Below the pieces are notes generated by a model. That model saw only the letters and a list, made by a program, of their open reading frames with translations. It ran no database searches and was not told the DNA's origin. DNA of 64,000 nt from Hyphococcus sp. (GTDB lineage: Bacteria > Pseudomonadota > Alphaproteobacteria > Caulobacterales > Parvularculaceae), in contig JAJFFY010000003.1 of NCBI GenBank assembly GCA_021776415.1, positions 1 to 64,000 on the forward strand, in the 5' to 3' direction. The position numbers and the translations under genes were made by a program. Shown here in pieces: positions 37,218 to 45,950 of the stretch. Position 1 is the stretch's first letter. Each line of letters begins with the position of its first letter.

Positions 37218-38489
37218 TCAGGTGTTCATTGAGTCGAAGAAATCCTGATTGGTTTTGGTTTGTTTAAGCTTGTCGATGAGGAATTCGATTGAATCCGAGA
37301 CCCCCATTGGCGACAGGATGCGGCGCAGGACAAATATTTTCTGCAGCTGCACCGGCGGCGTGATGAGGTCTTCTTTCCTGGTGCCGGATTTGGCGATATC
37401 GATCGCCGGATAGGTCCGCTTGTCGGCAACCTTGCGGTCGAGGATCAATTCGGAGTTGCCGGTGCCTTTGAACTCTTCAAAGATCACCTCGTCCATCTTC
37501 GAGCCGGTCTCGATCAAGGCGGTTGCGATAATCGTCAGTGAGCCGCCCTCTTCGATATTGCGCGCGGCGCCGAAAAACCGTTTCGGCCGCTGTAGCGCGT
37601 TGGCGTCAACGCCACCGGTCAGGACCTTGCCCGACGATGGCACCACGGTGTTGTAGGCCCTGCCGAGCCGGGTAATGGAATCGAGCAGGATCACCACATC
37701 GCGGCCATGTTCAACGAGCCGCTTGGCTTTTTCAATCACCATTTCTGCAACCTGAACGTGGCGCGTCGCTGGCTCGTCAAAGGTCGAGGAGACAACCTCG
37801 CCCTTCACCGAGCGCTGCATGTCGGTCACCTCTTCCGGCCGCTCGTCGATGAGGAGAACGATGAGATAGGCCTCCGGGTGGTTTGCGGCGATGGAGTGGG
37901 CGATGTTTTGCAGAATAACCGTCTTGCCGGTCCGTGGCGGCGCGGTGATCAGCGCGCGCTGGCCTTTACCTAGCGGGGCGACCAGATCGATCACCCGCGC
38001 GGTCAGGTCTTTGGTGGTTTCACCAACAACTTCCATGTTGAATCGCTCTTCCGGGTAGAGTGGGGTCAGGTTGTCAAAATGAACCTTGTGGCGGGCTTTT
38101 TCCGGATTCTCGAAATTAATCGTCGCGACCTGTAATAGTGCAAAATAACGCTCGCCATCCTTGGGGCTGCGAATTTCGCCGATGACGGTGTCTCCGGTGC
38201 GCAACGCAAAGCGGCGGATCTGATTTGGCGAAACGTAGATATCATCTGGCCCGGCGAGATAATTGGCTTCTGGTGAGCGCAAGAAACCAAAGCCGTCTGA
38301 CAAAACCTCCAAAACCCCGCCAGCGGAAATTTCGACATCGTGGTCCGCTAATTCCTTGAGGATCGAAAACAGCATATCCTGCTTGCGCATGGTTGATGCG
38401 TTCTCAACCTCTAGCTCTTCGGCAAAAGCCAAAAGGTCTGCGGGTGATTTCTGCTTCAGCTCATCGAGCGTCATTTTTTCGGGCAGCAT
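37218..38489 (-). CDS. rho: Transcription termination factor Rho
   Basis: A hexameric RNA helicase that ends transcription. The N-terminal domain has [16 protein letters not shown] and the RNA-binding cold-shock fold ([16 protein letters not shown]); the ATPase has Walker A APPRTGKT, the [10 protein letters not shown] motif and the Q-loop region. The ATG at 38489 is preferred to a TTG 12 bp upstream because GAGG is 6 bp before it, giving 423 residues. It lies downstream of hemE-hemJ; 161 bp without a gene separate hemJ and rho. Confidence 0.96.
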   Translation of the reverse strand: MLPEKMTLDELKQKSPADLLAFAEELEVENASTMRKQDMLFSILKELADHDVEISAGGVLEVLSDGFGFLRSPEANYLAGPDDIYVSPNQIRRFALRTGDTVIGEIRSPKDGERYFALLQVATINFENPEKARHKVHFDNLTPLYPEERFNMEVVGETTKDLTARVIDLVAPLGKGQRALITAPPRTGKTVILQNIAHSIAANHPEAYLIVLLIDERPEEVTDMQRSVKGEVVSSTFDEPATRHVQVAEMVIEKAKRLVEHGRDVVILLDSITRLGRAYNTVVPSSGKVLTGGVDANALQRPKRFFGAARNIEEGGSLTIIATALIETGSKMDEVIFEEFKGTGNSELILDRKVADKRTYPAIDIAKSGTRKEDLITPPVQLQKIFVLRRILSPMGVSDSIEFLIDKLKQTKTNQDFFDSMNT

Positions 38490-38650
38490 GAAGAACCTCA
38501 ATCGGGAAACGCCCGCACGGAACCGGCGGGGGCAAACGTCTAAAAAGAAATTGGCGGCGGTGTGTCAGCGGCAACAAAGCCAGCGTTGCACCCAGGAAGG
38601 GAAACTCGCCCTAGATATAGTGCGGGCAGAGCTAGCGTCAATCCGCGAGC

Positions 38651-39103
38651 CTAAAAAGGTTTTATGATTACCAGGATGACAATCAAAATCAGCAAGATGA
38701 ATGGTGCTTCGTTGATTATACGCCAGAATCTCTCGCTGCGCGGGCGCTCGCCGGCCTCGAACATACGCCGGGCGGTCGCATAAAATCCGTGAATCGCCGA
38801 CATTGCGACTACCAGGGTTAGCTTGATCTGCAACCAGGTTTCGGAAAGTAGGGCCGGGTTTGCAATCAACATCAATATGCCGAGCACCCAGACCGCGATC
38901 ATAGCAGGATTGATAATCCCCTTCAGCAGCCGGCGCTCCATTTGGACGAAGTAGCGCTCCGCCTCGCCGCCCTTTTCCGACTTGTGGTGATAAACAAACA
39001 GCCGTGGCAGATACATCATGCCGGCCATCCAGGCGATCACGGCGATGAGGTGAACCGCCTTAATCCATAAATAATACTCAGCGAGAACAGCGCCCATCAT
39101 CAT
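38651..39103 (-). CDS. hemJ: Protoporphyrinogen IX oxidase HemJ
   Basis: HemJ oxidises protoporphyrinogen IX to protoporphyrin IX in bacteria lacking HemG/HemY. The 150-residue protein has about four membrane helices and the conserved KAVHLIAVIAWMAGMMYLPRLFVYH stretch split by its charged loop, with heme-ligand histidines; KLTLVVAMSAIHG is the other signature. Its first ATG overlaps the hemE stop (ATGA), so the two heme genes are translationally coupled. Confidence 0.92.
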   Translation of the reverse strand: MMMGAVLAEYYLWIKAVHLIAVIAWMAGMMYLPRLFVYHHKSEKGGEAERYFVQMERRLLKGIINPAMIAVWVLGILMLIANPALLSETWLQIKLTLVVAMSAIHGFYATARRMFEAGERPRSERFWRIINEAPFILLILIVILVIIKPF

Positions 39104-40131
39104 TCCCCACGTAGGTGGCGCACCAGCGCCGCAACATTTTCAGGGAGTGTTTCCGGCGTAAACCCATGCCCCAGATTGAAAATATAGGGTACGTCGCAGA
39201 AGGTTTTTAACAGACTGTCGGCGGCCCGTTTCATATCCCCGCCGCCCCTGATCACCACCAGCGGATCAAGCCCACCCTGAACCGTGGTATGGCCGCTTAA
39301 ATTGCTGCGCGCCCAGGCTGGGTTCATGCCGTAATCAATGCTCAGCCCGTCGCATATCGCCAGCATCGCATATTCTGATGTCTTCTCTCCGACCCCTTTG
39401 GGAAACAAGATCACCGGCGTTTCCGGGTGGGCTTTTTTTACTCCTTGCGCGATTTTATTCAGCGGCCCTACCGAGACCGCCTTCAGGACCGGCCAGGGTA
39501 GTCCCCCGGCCCAAGTGTCGAACAGCTGCACCACGTCTGCGCCTGCCTCAATCTGAGCGTTCAGATAGTCAATCGTTATCTCGCTGAGAAGATCAATGAG
39601 CTTCTCCAAAAACGCTGGGTCGCGGTAATACCACTTCCGAAGTGCCGCCGGATCGCGCATGGATTGGCCCGCAAGCATATAGGTTGCGACCGTCCACGGC
39701 GCTCCAGCGAAACCAATGAGCGCCTTTGTCGGATCAAGGGCGGCTCGGGTCAGGCGCACGGTTTCAAACACCGGTGCAAGGAATTTCAAAACATCTTGAC
39801 CACGAAACCGATCAATATTTTCAGGCGTTATGACCGGGTTGAGCCGTGGTCCCTCACCTTCACCAAACGTTAAACTCTGACCCATCGCATGGGGAATCAA
39901 CAAGATATCGGCAAACAAGATTGCCGCATCAAGATCAAACCGGCGGACCGGTTGCAGCGTCACTTCGCTTGCAAGCTCAGGATTATAGCACAGGTCCAGA
40001 AACGAGCCGGCCTTCGCCCGCAGCTCGCGATATTCCGGAAGGTAACGCCCCGCCTGGCGCATAAACCAAACCGGCGGTATGGCCTGGACCTCTCCAATAA
40101 GAGCCCGGAGGATTTTTGATTGTCGTGTCAT
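39100..40131 (-). CDS. hemE: Uroporphyrinogen decarboxylase
   Basis: HemE decarboxylates the four acetate side chains of uroporphyrinogen III to make coproporphyrinogen III. The 343-residue protein has both family signatures, PPVWFMRQAGRYLPEYR near the N-terminus and GFAGAPWTVATYMLAG in the middle. It starts at the edge of the predicted replication origin; hemE borders the origin in Caulobacter and several other alphaproteobacteria. Confidence 0.96.
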   Translation of the reverse strand: MTRQSKILRALIGEVQAIPPVWFMRQAGRYLPEYRELRAKAGSFLDLCYNPELASEVTLQPVRRFDLDAAILFADILLIPHAMGQSLTFGEGEGPRLNPVITPENIDRFRGQDVLKFLAPVFETVRLTRAALDPTKALIGFAGAPWTVATYMLAGQSMRDPAALRKWYYRDPAFLEKLIDLLSEITIDYLNAQIEAGADVVQLFDTWAGGLPWPVLKAVSVGPLNKIAQGVKKAHPETPVILFPKGVGEKTSEYAMLAICDGLSIDYGMNPAWARSNLSGHTTVQGGLDPLVVIRGGGDMKRAADSLLKTFCDVPYIFNLGHGFTPETLPENVAALVRHLRGE

Positions 40132-40171
40132 TGGATGATTTTTTTACCTATTAACTTTTCATAAAGGAATC

Positions 40172-40186
40172 TTAATAAAGGGTTAA
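40172..40186. promoter_or_regulatory. CtrA-type binding site in oriC
   Basis: TTAA, seven bases, TTAA (40172-40175 and 40183-40186) is the CtrA half-site arrangement. In Caulobacter, CtrA bound at origin sites blocks initiation in swarmer cells. A lone TTAAC also lies at 40151-40155. Confidence 0.6.
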
Positions 40187-40199
40187 TATAAAGAAGGCT

Positions 40200-40254
40200 C
40201 GTGGATATGGGGGATAACAGGCAGGGATTTATTGCTCCACAGATATCATCCAAA
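40200..40254. promoter_or_regulatory. Cluster of imperfect DnaA boxes
   Basis: Four 9-mers each match TTATCCACA (either strand) at 7 of 9: CGTGGATAT (40200-40208), GGGGGATAA (40209-40217), TGCTCCACA (40233-40241) and TCATCCAAA (40246-40254). TGCTCCACA is one base from the TGATCCACA box I recall from Caulobacter oriC. Confidence 0.5.
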
Positions 40255-40517
40255 AGACTCACAAGGTTTTGCGCAGGGAATAAAGTTTCAACGTCATGGT
40301 GAAAAGAGGGCTAAGCGCTTAAAATCACATCACCGTCCGCCAATACGCCCTCTGTAAAACGATAGATATCCAAAATCCAGCGACAGACCGAAAGCACATA
40401 CCTACCCAGGTCAGTTTTTCTATTTCCCCTGGGCGCCAGACTGGTAGGACTTTGGTGTTATAAACAGTAGAAATTCAGTGCTCGCGAAACACACCTGTTT
40501 TCCCTTATAGTTCCCCA

Positions 40518-41396
40518 ATGTCTCAACCCGTATCTGATGTCGACGCCGAACCGAAAGCAGCGCGTAAAACGCCGCCGCTGGCGACCTTTTTTCATGTTCA
40601 TCTGGTCTCCGATTCAACCGGCGAAACCTTAAATGCGATGTTAAAAGCCACAGCCTCGCAATTTGTTGCGGCCAAACCGCTCGAGCACATTTATGCACTG
40701 GTGCGCTCGGCGGCGCAGATGGAAAAAACCCTGGCGGAGATCGAAGCCTCTCCCGGTATTGTGCTTTACACAGTCATCAACCCAGAATTGCGCCGGCTTC
40801 TGGAAATCCGGTGCAGCGAGCTGCAAACCCCGGCAATTTCCATTCTCGACCCACTGTTGCACGCCTTTACCGACTATCTGGGACTTGAACAGTCCCACCA
40901 GCGCGGCGCACAACATCAACTAGATGAGAAATATTTCAACCGCATTGCAGCGCTGGATTACACACTCTCGCATGATGACGGTCAAATGGTGTGGGACCTT
41001 GAGCCCGCCGATGTCGTGTTGATCGGGGTTAGCCGCACCTCGAAAACCCCGACTTGCATGTATCTGGCAAACCGCGGCGTGAAGGCTGCAAATGTGCCGC
41101 TGATACCGACCTCCGATCCCCCGCCGGAATTGTTTAAATTAAGAAAGCCGTTGATCGTCGGTTTGGTCGCAAGCCCGGAGCGCCTCGCCCAAATACGTAA
41201 AAGCCGGCTTGGCGGGCTCAACGCAGCTGGCGTCGCCGAAGAATATTCTGACCATGATTTGATCCGAGCTGAGGTTCTCCGCGCCAAGCGTCTGTGCGCC
41301 AAGCATCGTTGGCCGGTGATTGATGTGACGCGGAAGTCCGTGGAGGAGACGGCCGCCGCAATCCTCACAAAACTATCAGCACGCGAAAACCAATGA
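40518..41396 (+). CDS. ppsR: Pyruvate,phosphate/water dikinase regulatory protein (PSRP)
   Basis: A bifunctional kinase/pyrophosphorylase (DUF299) that inactivates and reactivates PEP synthase or pyruvate phosphate dikinase by reversible threonine phosphorylation. The N-terminal VHLVSDSTGETL and the P-loop-like GVSRTSKTPT are the family marks; length 292 is normal. It is the first gene right of the predicted origin; its stop overlaps the maf start (ATGA). The target dikinase is not in this window. Confidence 0.93.
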   Translation: MSQPVSDVDAEPKAARKTPPLATFFHVHLVSDSTGETLNAMLKATASQFVAAKPLEHIYALVRSAAQMEKTLAEIEASPGIVLYTVINPELRRLLEIRCSELQTPAISILDPLLHAFTDYLGLEQSHQRGAQHQLDEKYFNRIAALDYTLSHDDGQMVWDLEPADVVLIGVSRTSKTPTCMYLANRGVKAANVPLIPTSDPPPELFKLRKPLIVGLVASPERLAQIRKSRLGGLNAAGVAEEYSDHDLIRAEVLRAKRLCAKHRWPVIDVTRKSVEETAAAILTKLSARENQ

Positions 41397-41995
41397 CGCA
41401 GACACCACAAATCATTCTGGCGTCCGGCAGCGCTATTCGCGCAGACATACTGCGCGGCGCTGGCGTTTCGTTCGCTATTGCAAAGCCCGATGTCGATGAG
41501 ACGATAATCAAGAGCGAGGCCGCTGAGGCTGATAAAACGCTGGAGCAAATGGCGATGATGTTGGCGGAGGCAAAAGCCCTTGATGTCGCCAAAACCACAA
41601 ATGCCATTGTCATTGGCGCGGACCAAATTCTGGAGTTTGAAGGCCGGGCCTTTGACAAACCGCAAAATATGGATGAGGCGCGCGCGCGGCTGATCGAAAT
41701 GGCGGGCGCCGCGCACACGCTGATCAATGCGGTGGCAATCGCGAGAAACGGTCGCATCACTTGGCGCAATCTTGAGCGCCCGAGGCTTCGCCTGCGGGCT
41801 TTGAGCGAGACGGAAGTCGACGCCTATCTCGCCGCCGCAGGGCCAGAAATATTGACCAGCGTCGGCGCCTATCAGATCGAGGGTGTTGGCGCGCGTTTGT
41901 TTGAGACCATTGAGGGCGACCACTTCTCAGTCCTCGGCCTTTGCCTTTTTCCCGTTCTCGATTGTTTGCGCCGCGAAGGCGCGCTGGCGTTTTAG
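41393..41995 (+). CDS. maf: Maf-family nucleoside triphosphate pyrophosphatase
   Basis: Maf proteins hydrolyse non-canonical or selected nucleoside triphosphates to monophosphates. The 200-residue protein has LASGSAIRADIL at the N-terminus (most relatives read LASxSPRR, so the PR pair is altered here), the VDE motif, a GADQILEFEG strand and HTLINAVA. It overlaps ppsR by 4 bp and ends just ahead of aroE, as one operon with ppsR-aroE-coaE. Confidence 0.9.
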   Translation: MTQTPQIILASGSAIRADILRGAGVSFAIAKPDVDETIIKSEAAEADKTLEQMAMMLAEAKALDVAKTTNAIVIGADQILEFEGRAFDKPQNMDEARARLIEMAGAAHTLINAVAIARNGRITWRNLERPRLRLRALSETEVDAYLAAAGPEILTSVGAYQIEGVGARLFETIEGDHFSVLGLCLFPVLDCLRREGALAF

Positions 41996-41996
41996 G

Positions 41997-42842
41997 ATGC
42001 TAAAAAAACCAATTCTTGCCGGGGTAATCGGATCACCCGTCAGCCATTCACTGTCGCCGCTCATTCATACGCTCTGGGCGCATCGCGCGCAGATTGATGG
42101 CTACTATATGCCGATTGAGGTCGCCGCTTCCTATGATGAATTCGCCAGAGCTATGGATGCGCTAAGAACGATAGGTTTTGCCGGCGTCAATGTAACGCTG
42201 CCGCATAAAGAAAATGCGCTGCGCTATGGCGATAAATCCAGCGAGCTTGCTTCGATGACGGGCGCCGCCAACATGTTGACATTCACCGATAACGGTTCCT
42301 ATGCGGACAACTCTGATGTTGCGGGGTTTCAAGGCGCTCTGAAAAGCACAATGCCAAAGTTTTCCGTCAAGGGCGCCTGCCTTGTCCTTGGCGCCGGCGG
42401 CGCATCGCGCGCGATCATAACCGCCCTGCAAAACCTTGGCGCAGACAATATTTTCATCACCAACCGGACGGAAGAAAAAGCCACCCAGTTAGCTGAAAGA
42501 TTTGGCCTGAAAACTCTCCTGTGGCAGAGTCGAAAGGACGCTGTTGAAAGCGCCGACCTTATCATCAACACAACCAGTCTCGGGATGAGCGGACAGCCGC
42601 CGCTTGATTTGGGCGGCGCCAAAATAAAGCCCGGAGCCATTGTCGCCGATATCGTTTACACGCCACTGGAAACTCCGCTCCTGAAGCTGGCGCGAGAAGC
42701 AGGTAACCCTGGCGTCAATGGCCTGACCATGTTGATGCATCAGGCGGCGCCTGGTTTTCGCGCCTGGTTTGGCGGAGACGCAAAGGTCGATGAGGGCTTG
42801 CGAACAGCGCTGATCGGCGAGCTTGAAAGGCGGCGGCGATGA
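41997..42842 (+). CDS. aroE: Shikimate dehydrogenase
   Basis: AroE reduces 3-dehydroshikimate to shikimate with NADPH in aromatic amino-acid synthesis. The shikimate-binding SHSLSP, the catalytic lysine in NVTLPHKEN, the catalytic Asp in DNSDVAGF and the NADP motif GAGGASRA are all visible. The frame opens in maf, but the ATG at 41997 gives a 281-residue protein beginning at the first strand. The stop overlaps the coaE start (ATGA). Confidence 0.95.
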   Translation: MLKKPILAGVIGSPVSHSLSPLIHTLWAHRAQIDGYYMPIEVAASYDEFARAMDALRTIGFAGVNVTLPHKENALRYGDKSSELASMTGAANMLTFTDNGSYADNSDVAGFQGALKSTMPKFSVKGACLVLGAGGASRAIITALQNLGADNIFITNRTEEKATQLAERFGLKTLLWQSRKDAVESADLIINTTSLGMSGQPPLDLGGAKIKPGAIVADIVYTPLETPLLKLAREAGNPGVNGLTMLMHQAAPGFRAWFGGDAKVDEGLRTALIGELERRRR

Positions 42843-43438
42843 TCAAGATCGGCCTCACCGGCTCCATCGGCATGGGAAAGTCGACCGTCGCTGCAATGTT
42901 TGGCGATATGGGGGCGGCTGTGTGGGATGCAGACGCCGCCGTACATCGGATGTATCAGCGCGGCGGCGCGGCTGTTGAGCCGGTAAAAGCACTGTTCCCG
43001 GATGTGATTTTCGACGGCGCCGTTGACCGCGGGCGGCTGGCGTCCGTGGTGCTTGGCGCGCCTGCGAGCCTTCAAAAGCTAGAGGCGGTGGTTCACCCGC
43101 TTGTCGCCGCCGACCGAGAGGCTTTTATGACCGCGGCCGCCCATGCCGGCGCGTCGGCTGTGGTTTTGGATATTCCGCTACTGTTCGAGAACGGCTCGGA
43201 GAAGTTCTTCGACGTTGTCGTGGTGGTCAGCGCGCCAGCGGATGTGCAACGCGCGCGCGCGCTTGCACGACCGGGGATGAACGAGGCGAAGTTTGCCGCG
43301 ATCCTCGCAGAACAAATGCCGGATGCGGAAAAACGCGGCAAAGCCGACTATGTGATTTCAACCGATCAATCGATTGAGGCGACGCGTATAGATGTCGGGC
43401 GGGTTTTTGAAAAAATTATTGCTCGGGTAGAGCTTTAA
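42839..43438 (+). CDS. coaE: Dephospho-CoA kinase
   Basis: CoaE phosphorylates dephospho-CoA at the 3' hydroxyl, the last step of CoA synthesis. The P-loop GSIGMGKST starts at residue 7, HPLVAADRE is the family motif, and DIPLLFE follows. Length 199 is usual. It is the last gene of the ppsR operon and overlaps the end of the convergent hydrolase gene by 23 bp. In many relatives dnaQ follows here; in this genome it does not. Confidence 0.95.
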   Translation: MIKIGLTGSIGMGKSTVAAMFGDMGAAVWDADAAVHRMYQRGGAAVEPVKALFPDVIFDGAVDRGRLASVVLGAPASLQKLEAVVHPLVAADREAFMTAAAHAGASAVVLDIPLLFENGSEKFFDVVVVVSAPADVQRARALARPGMNEAKFAAILAEQMPDAEKRGKADYVISTDQSIEATRIDVGRVFEKIIARVEL

Positions 43439-44291
43439 GCCGCTCCAGAAAACCTTCATAACGCGTTATTGCATCGGTCAAATATTGTTCATTATACCAA
43501 TGAATATAGTCAGGATCTAAAAACGGATCGTCGAACACGTGTTCGGCGCCCGGATAAACCACCATGTCGATCGGGGCGCCGGCGCGTTTGCGACCCTCGA
43601 AGTAAGTGACGCACTGCTCGGCGTCGACGATTGTGTCGCTGCCGGCGATCAGCGCCAAAACATCGGGTTGGCTGCGCCAGTTACGGAACCGTGAAAGCGC
43701 GCCGGAGCCGCAATAGGGATAAAACAAAATGGCGCCGTCAATTGCCGGTGGTTTGGCGTCGCCAGGCTCAAGCCCCGCAGGCCAAAGGTGTTTAAAGTCC
43801 ATGGTCAGGTAATCCATCACCGACCAGCCGCCATGAGACCAGCCGGCGAGAACCATCCGCCGAGCATCAAGCCGCGGATCGGCCTCTGCCATATGAATAG
43901 ACGCCAATATGTCGCCAGCGCGCTCCTGGCCGAGCAGCGCTTTGCCCTGACAGACAATATCGAGCGCGCTTTGGCGCGAATAGCCGCGCGGGCCAGTGCT
44001 GTCGACGATCATCGCCGCATAACCGGCGCTGTTGGCAACATCCGCCCACTGATGGTGAAACGGAACGTCGACGCCGGCGCAGCCATGAAATTGAAGCACA
44101 ACCGGATAAGGCGCCTCGCCCCCTTCCGGAATGCGGATCTCAACGGCGCCTTCGATAAGTTTTATGCGGTCTTCTAAAGATGTCTTCGAGACTTTACTTG
44201 CCGCAAAAGCCAACATCATCGGCTCGCGTTTCCACGCGATCAGCGTAGAGGCGGTTGCAAGGAGAATGACAATATAATGCCAAAGCTTCAT
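43416..44291 (-). CDS. Dienelactone-hydrolase-like alpha/beta hydrolase
   Basis: A 291-residue alpha/beta hydrolase with an N-terminal membrane anchor or signal (about residues 3-20). VVLQFHGCAG forms the oxyanion region, GWSHGGWSVMDY contains the nucleophile elbow with Ser in place of the usual Cys of dienelactone hydrolase, DTIVD supplies an acidic residue and EHVFDDP the histidine. The substrate is unknown. The end overlaps coaE by 23 bp. It lies 12 bp downstream of the PfkB kinase on the same strand. Confidence 0.83.
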   Translation of the reverse strand: MKLWHYIVILLATASTLIAWKREPMMLAFAASKVSKTSLEDRIKLIEGAVEIRIPEGGEAPYPVVLQFHGCAGVDVPFHHQWADVANSAGYAAMIVDSTGPRGYSRQSALDIVCQGKALLGQERAGDILASIHMAEADPRLDARRMVLAGWSHGGWSVMDYLTMDFKHLWPAGLEPGDAKPPAIDGAILFYPYCGSGALSRFRNWRSQPDVLALIAGSDTIVDAEQCVTYFEGRKRAGAPIDMVVYPGAEHVFDDPFLDPDYIHWYNEQYLTDAITRYEGFLERLKALPEQ

Positions 44292-44303
44292 CGATGGGCC
44301 GCC

Positions 44304-45302
44304 TTATAGGAGGTCAGATTTCTCCGCCAACGCCTTTAATGATTGCGCCGGGCGGGCGCCGAAATGGCTGATCACTTCGCTGGCCGCGAGCGAGCCGATC
44401 GCGCCTGAGCGTTGCAACGAAAACCCGCGCGCGAGCCCAAATAAGAGGCCGGCGGCATAGCCGTCGCCGGCGCCGGTGGTGTCTTCAAGTCCTTGCGGCT
44501 CTATGGCCGCCACCTCAATCACATCGCCGTCGCGCGGGATCAGGATCGAGCCCTTCTCCGAGCGCGTAACCGCGGTCAGCGGACACAAGGGCCGCGCCTT
44601 TTCCACAATGACGCTTAGGTCGTCGCTACCGAACAACGCCGCCGCCTCAGCATCATTGGCAAGCAGAACATCCACATGACCGGAGATGAAATCGGTGAGT
44701 ACGGCAGCTTGACGTTCAACAACACTTACATCCGACAAGGTCAGCGCCGTGCGCTTGCCACTGGCTTTTGCAATTGCGCAAGCGGAAATAAACGCCTCAC
44801 GCGCAATCGGTTGTTCAAACAAATAGCCTTCAAAAAACGTAACTTGAGCGCGCCTTATCTGCGCCTCATCAACATCATCAGGTGAGACATATCCGGCAGC
44901 GCCGAGAAATGTCGACATCGAGCGTTGTGCGTCTGGCGTGACATTAATCAGGCAGCGGCCGGTCTCGGGCCCGTCTTTCAGCGGCGCGGTGTTGAATTCA
45001 ACACCGATGGCGCGAAGGTCGTGGCGGAAAATCTCTCCGAGTTCGTCGTCGGCGACCTTGCCAATAAATCCCCCCTTGCCGCCAAGCGAGGCGATGCAGG
45101 CAATGGAGTTGGCCGCCGAGCCGCCGGAAATCTCAACCGCAGCGGCCATACCGGCATAAATATCGCGCGCTCTGTCCTCATCGATCAGGATCATCCCGCC
45201 TTTGGGAATATCGTGCGCCGCCAAAAATTCGTCGTCAGCCTTAGCCAGAACATCGACAATAGCATTGCCGACGCCGATGACGTCGAGTTGTGATCCGGTC
45301 AT
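44304..45302 (-). CDS. PfkB-family carbohydrate/adenosine kinase
   Basis: A 332-residue ribokinase-fold kinase. The sugar-binding GVGNAIVDVLA opens it, GGSAANSIACIASLGG is the PfkB signature 1 region, and TTGAGDGYAAGLLFG holds the catalytic Asp (the usual GAGDAF has Gly-Tyr here). Alphaproteobacterial members at this position are usually named adenosine kinase, but inosine or sugar specificity is possible. The ATG at 45302 has AAGGGA 6 bp upstream and is preferred to a longer frame. It is divergent from the small lipoprotein gene. Confidence 0.88.
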   Translation of the reverse strand: MTGSQLDVIGVGNAIVDVLAKADDEFLAAHDIPKGGMILIDEDRARDIYAGMAAAVEISGGSAANSIACIASLGGKGGFIGKVADDELGEIFRHDLRAIGVEFNTAPLKDGPETGRCLINVTPDAQRSMSTFLGAAGYVSPDDVDEAQIRRAQVTFFEGYLFEQPIAREAFISACAIAKASGKRTALTLSDVSVVERQAAVLTDFISGHVDVLLANDAEAAALFGSDDLSVIVEKARPLCPLTAVTRSEKGSILIPRDGDVIEVAAIEPQGLEDTTGAGDGYAAGLLFGLARGFSLQRSGAIGSLAASEVISHFGARPAQSLKALAEKSDLL

Positions 45303-45551
45303 GAATTTCCCTTGCGAAAGCGTCGCCAAGCCTGAAGCTGATAAAACAGCGCTTTATAGAAAGCACCCCCCGCCCGCGCAAGGGATGGGTTCAGCATGAG
45401 GCCGCGCAATATTGGCGCGCTGCTGTCTGATTGTTAACCCATTGATGGTGTTGATGGCGGTGGCGGGGGTGGTTACCGTCGCCAGCCTAGATCATCGGAC
45501 GATTAACAGGAATCGCCCGGCGCTTTCGTCAGCCAATGGATAGAAAACAAA

Positions 45552-45950
45552 ATGATAGCGTCAGAGACGGCAGCGCTGCGTTGGAAGTCAGAATTAACAC
45601 GGATCCCAGTAGTGCTCGCTGCGCTGCTGCTTGTTACAGCTTGCGCATCGACGGATCACGACGCGCCCTTATCGGCAGCAAGACCTGCCGCGCCGTCTGC
45701 GCCGGTTTTTCAACTGAATGATATTTTAGGCGCCGTTCCGGCGGCGCTGGACCAGCAGCTTGGCGCCCCGGCGTTGACGCGGCGCGAGGGCGACGGCGAG
45801 TTTCGCCGCTACACTCTGTCTACATGCACGCTAATCGTTATTCTTTACCCGGACGAAGCCGGCGCCGTACGCGCAGCCCATGTCGACGTCGCCGCGCTGA
45901 CATCGGAAGAAGAAAAGCCAAATCTTGAGGCCTGCCTCGCGGCGGGCTAG
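45552..45950 (+). CDS. Small hypothetical lipoprotein
   Basis: A 132-residue protein with an N-terminal hydrophobic signal and lipobox VTAC (Cys31), then a low-complexity Ala/Pro linker and a small C-terminal domain with FQLNDILG, the RRYTLSTCTLIVILYP strand and a final cysteine. I do not recognise a named family, though similar small lipoproteins with this layout occur in alphaproteobacteria. The signal has a long lead of about 15 residues, so the start may be internal. The end overlaps the convergent AmpG gene by 4 bp. Confidence 0.65.
   Translation: MIASETAALRWKSELTRIPVVLAALLLVTACASTDHDAPLSAARPAAPSAPVFQLNDILGAVPAALDQQLGAPALTRREGDGEFRRYTLSTCTLIVILYPDEAGAVRAAHVDVAALTSEEEKPNLEACLAAG

Larger units (their letters stand above)
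40132..40517. other. Predicted chromosomal replication origin (oriC)
   Basis: A 386-bp gene-free stretch between divergent hemE and ppsR, the location of oriC in Caulobacter. It holds a very AT-rich left part (40141-40200 is 25% GC by hand count), a CtrA-type site and several imperfect DnaA boxes. All genes immediately around it are transcribed away from it, and parAB with four parS sites lies 14-19 kb to the left. No perfect TTATCCACA box is present, so the call rests on context plus these partial motifs. The ppsR promoter must also be here. Confidence 0.75.

Noticed and set aside
40420-40698. Minus-strand frame over the origin edge and the start of ppsR
   Set aside because: It overlaps ppsR, has no ribosome site or recognisable domain, and would cross the origin region.
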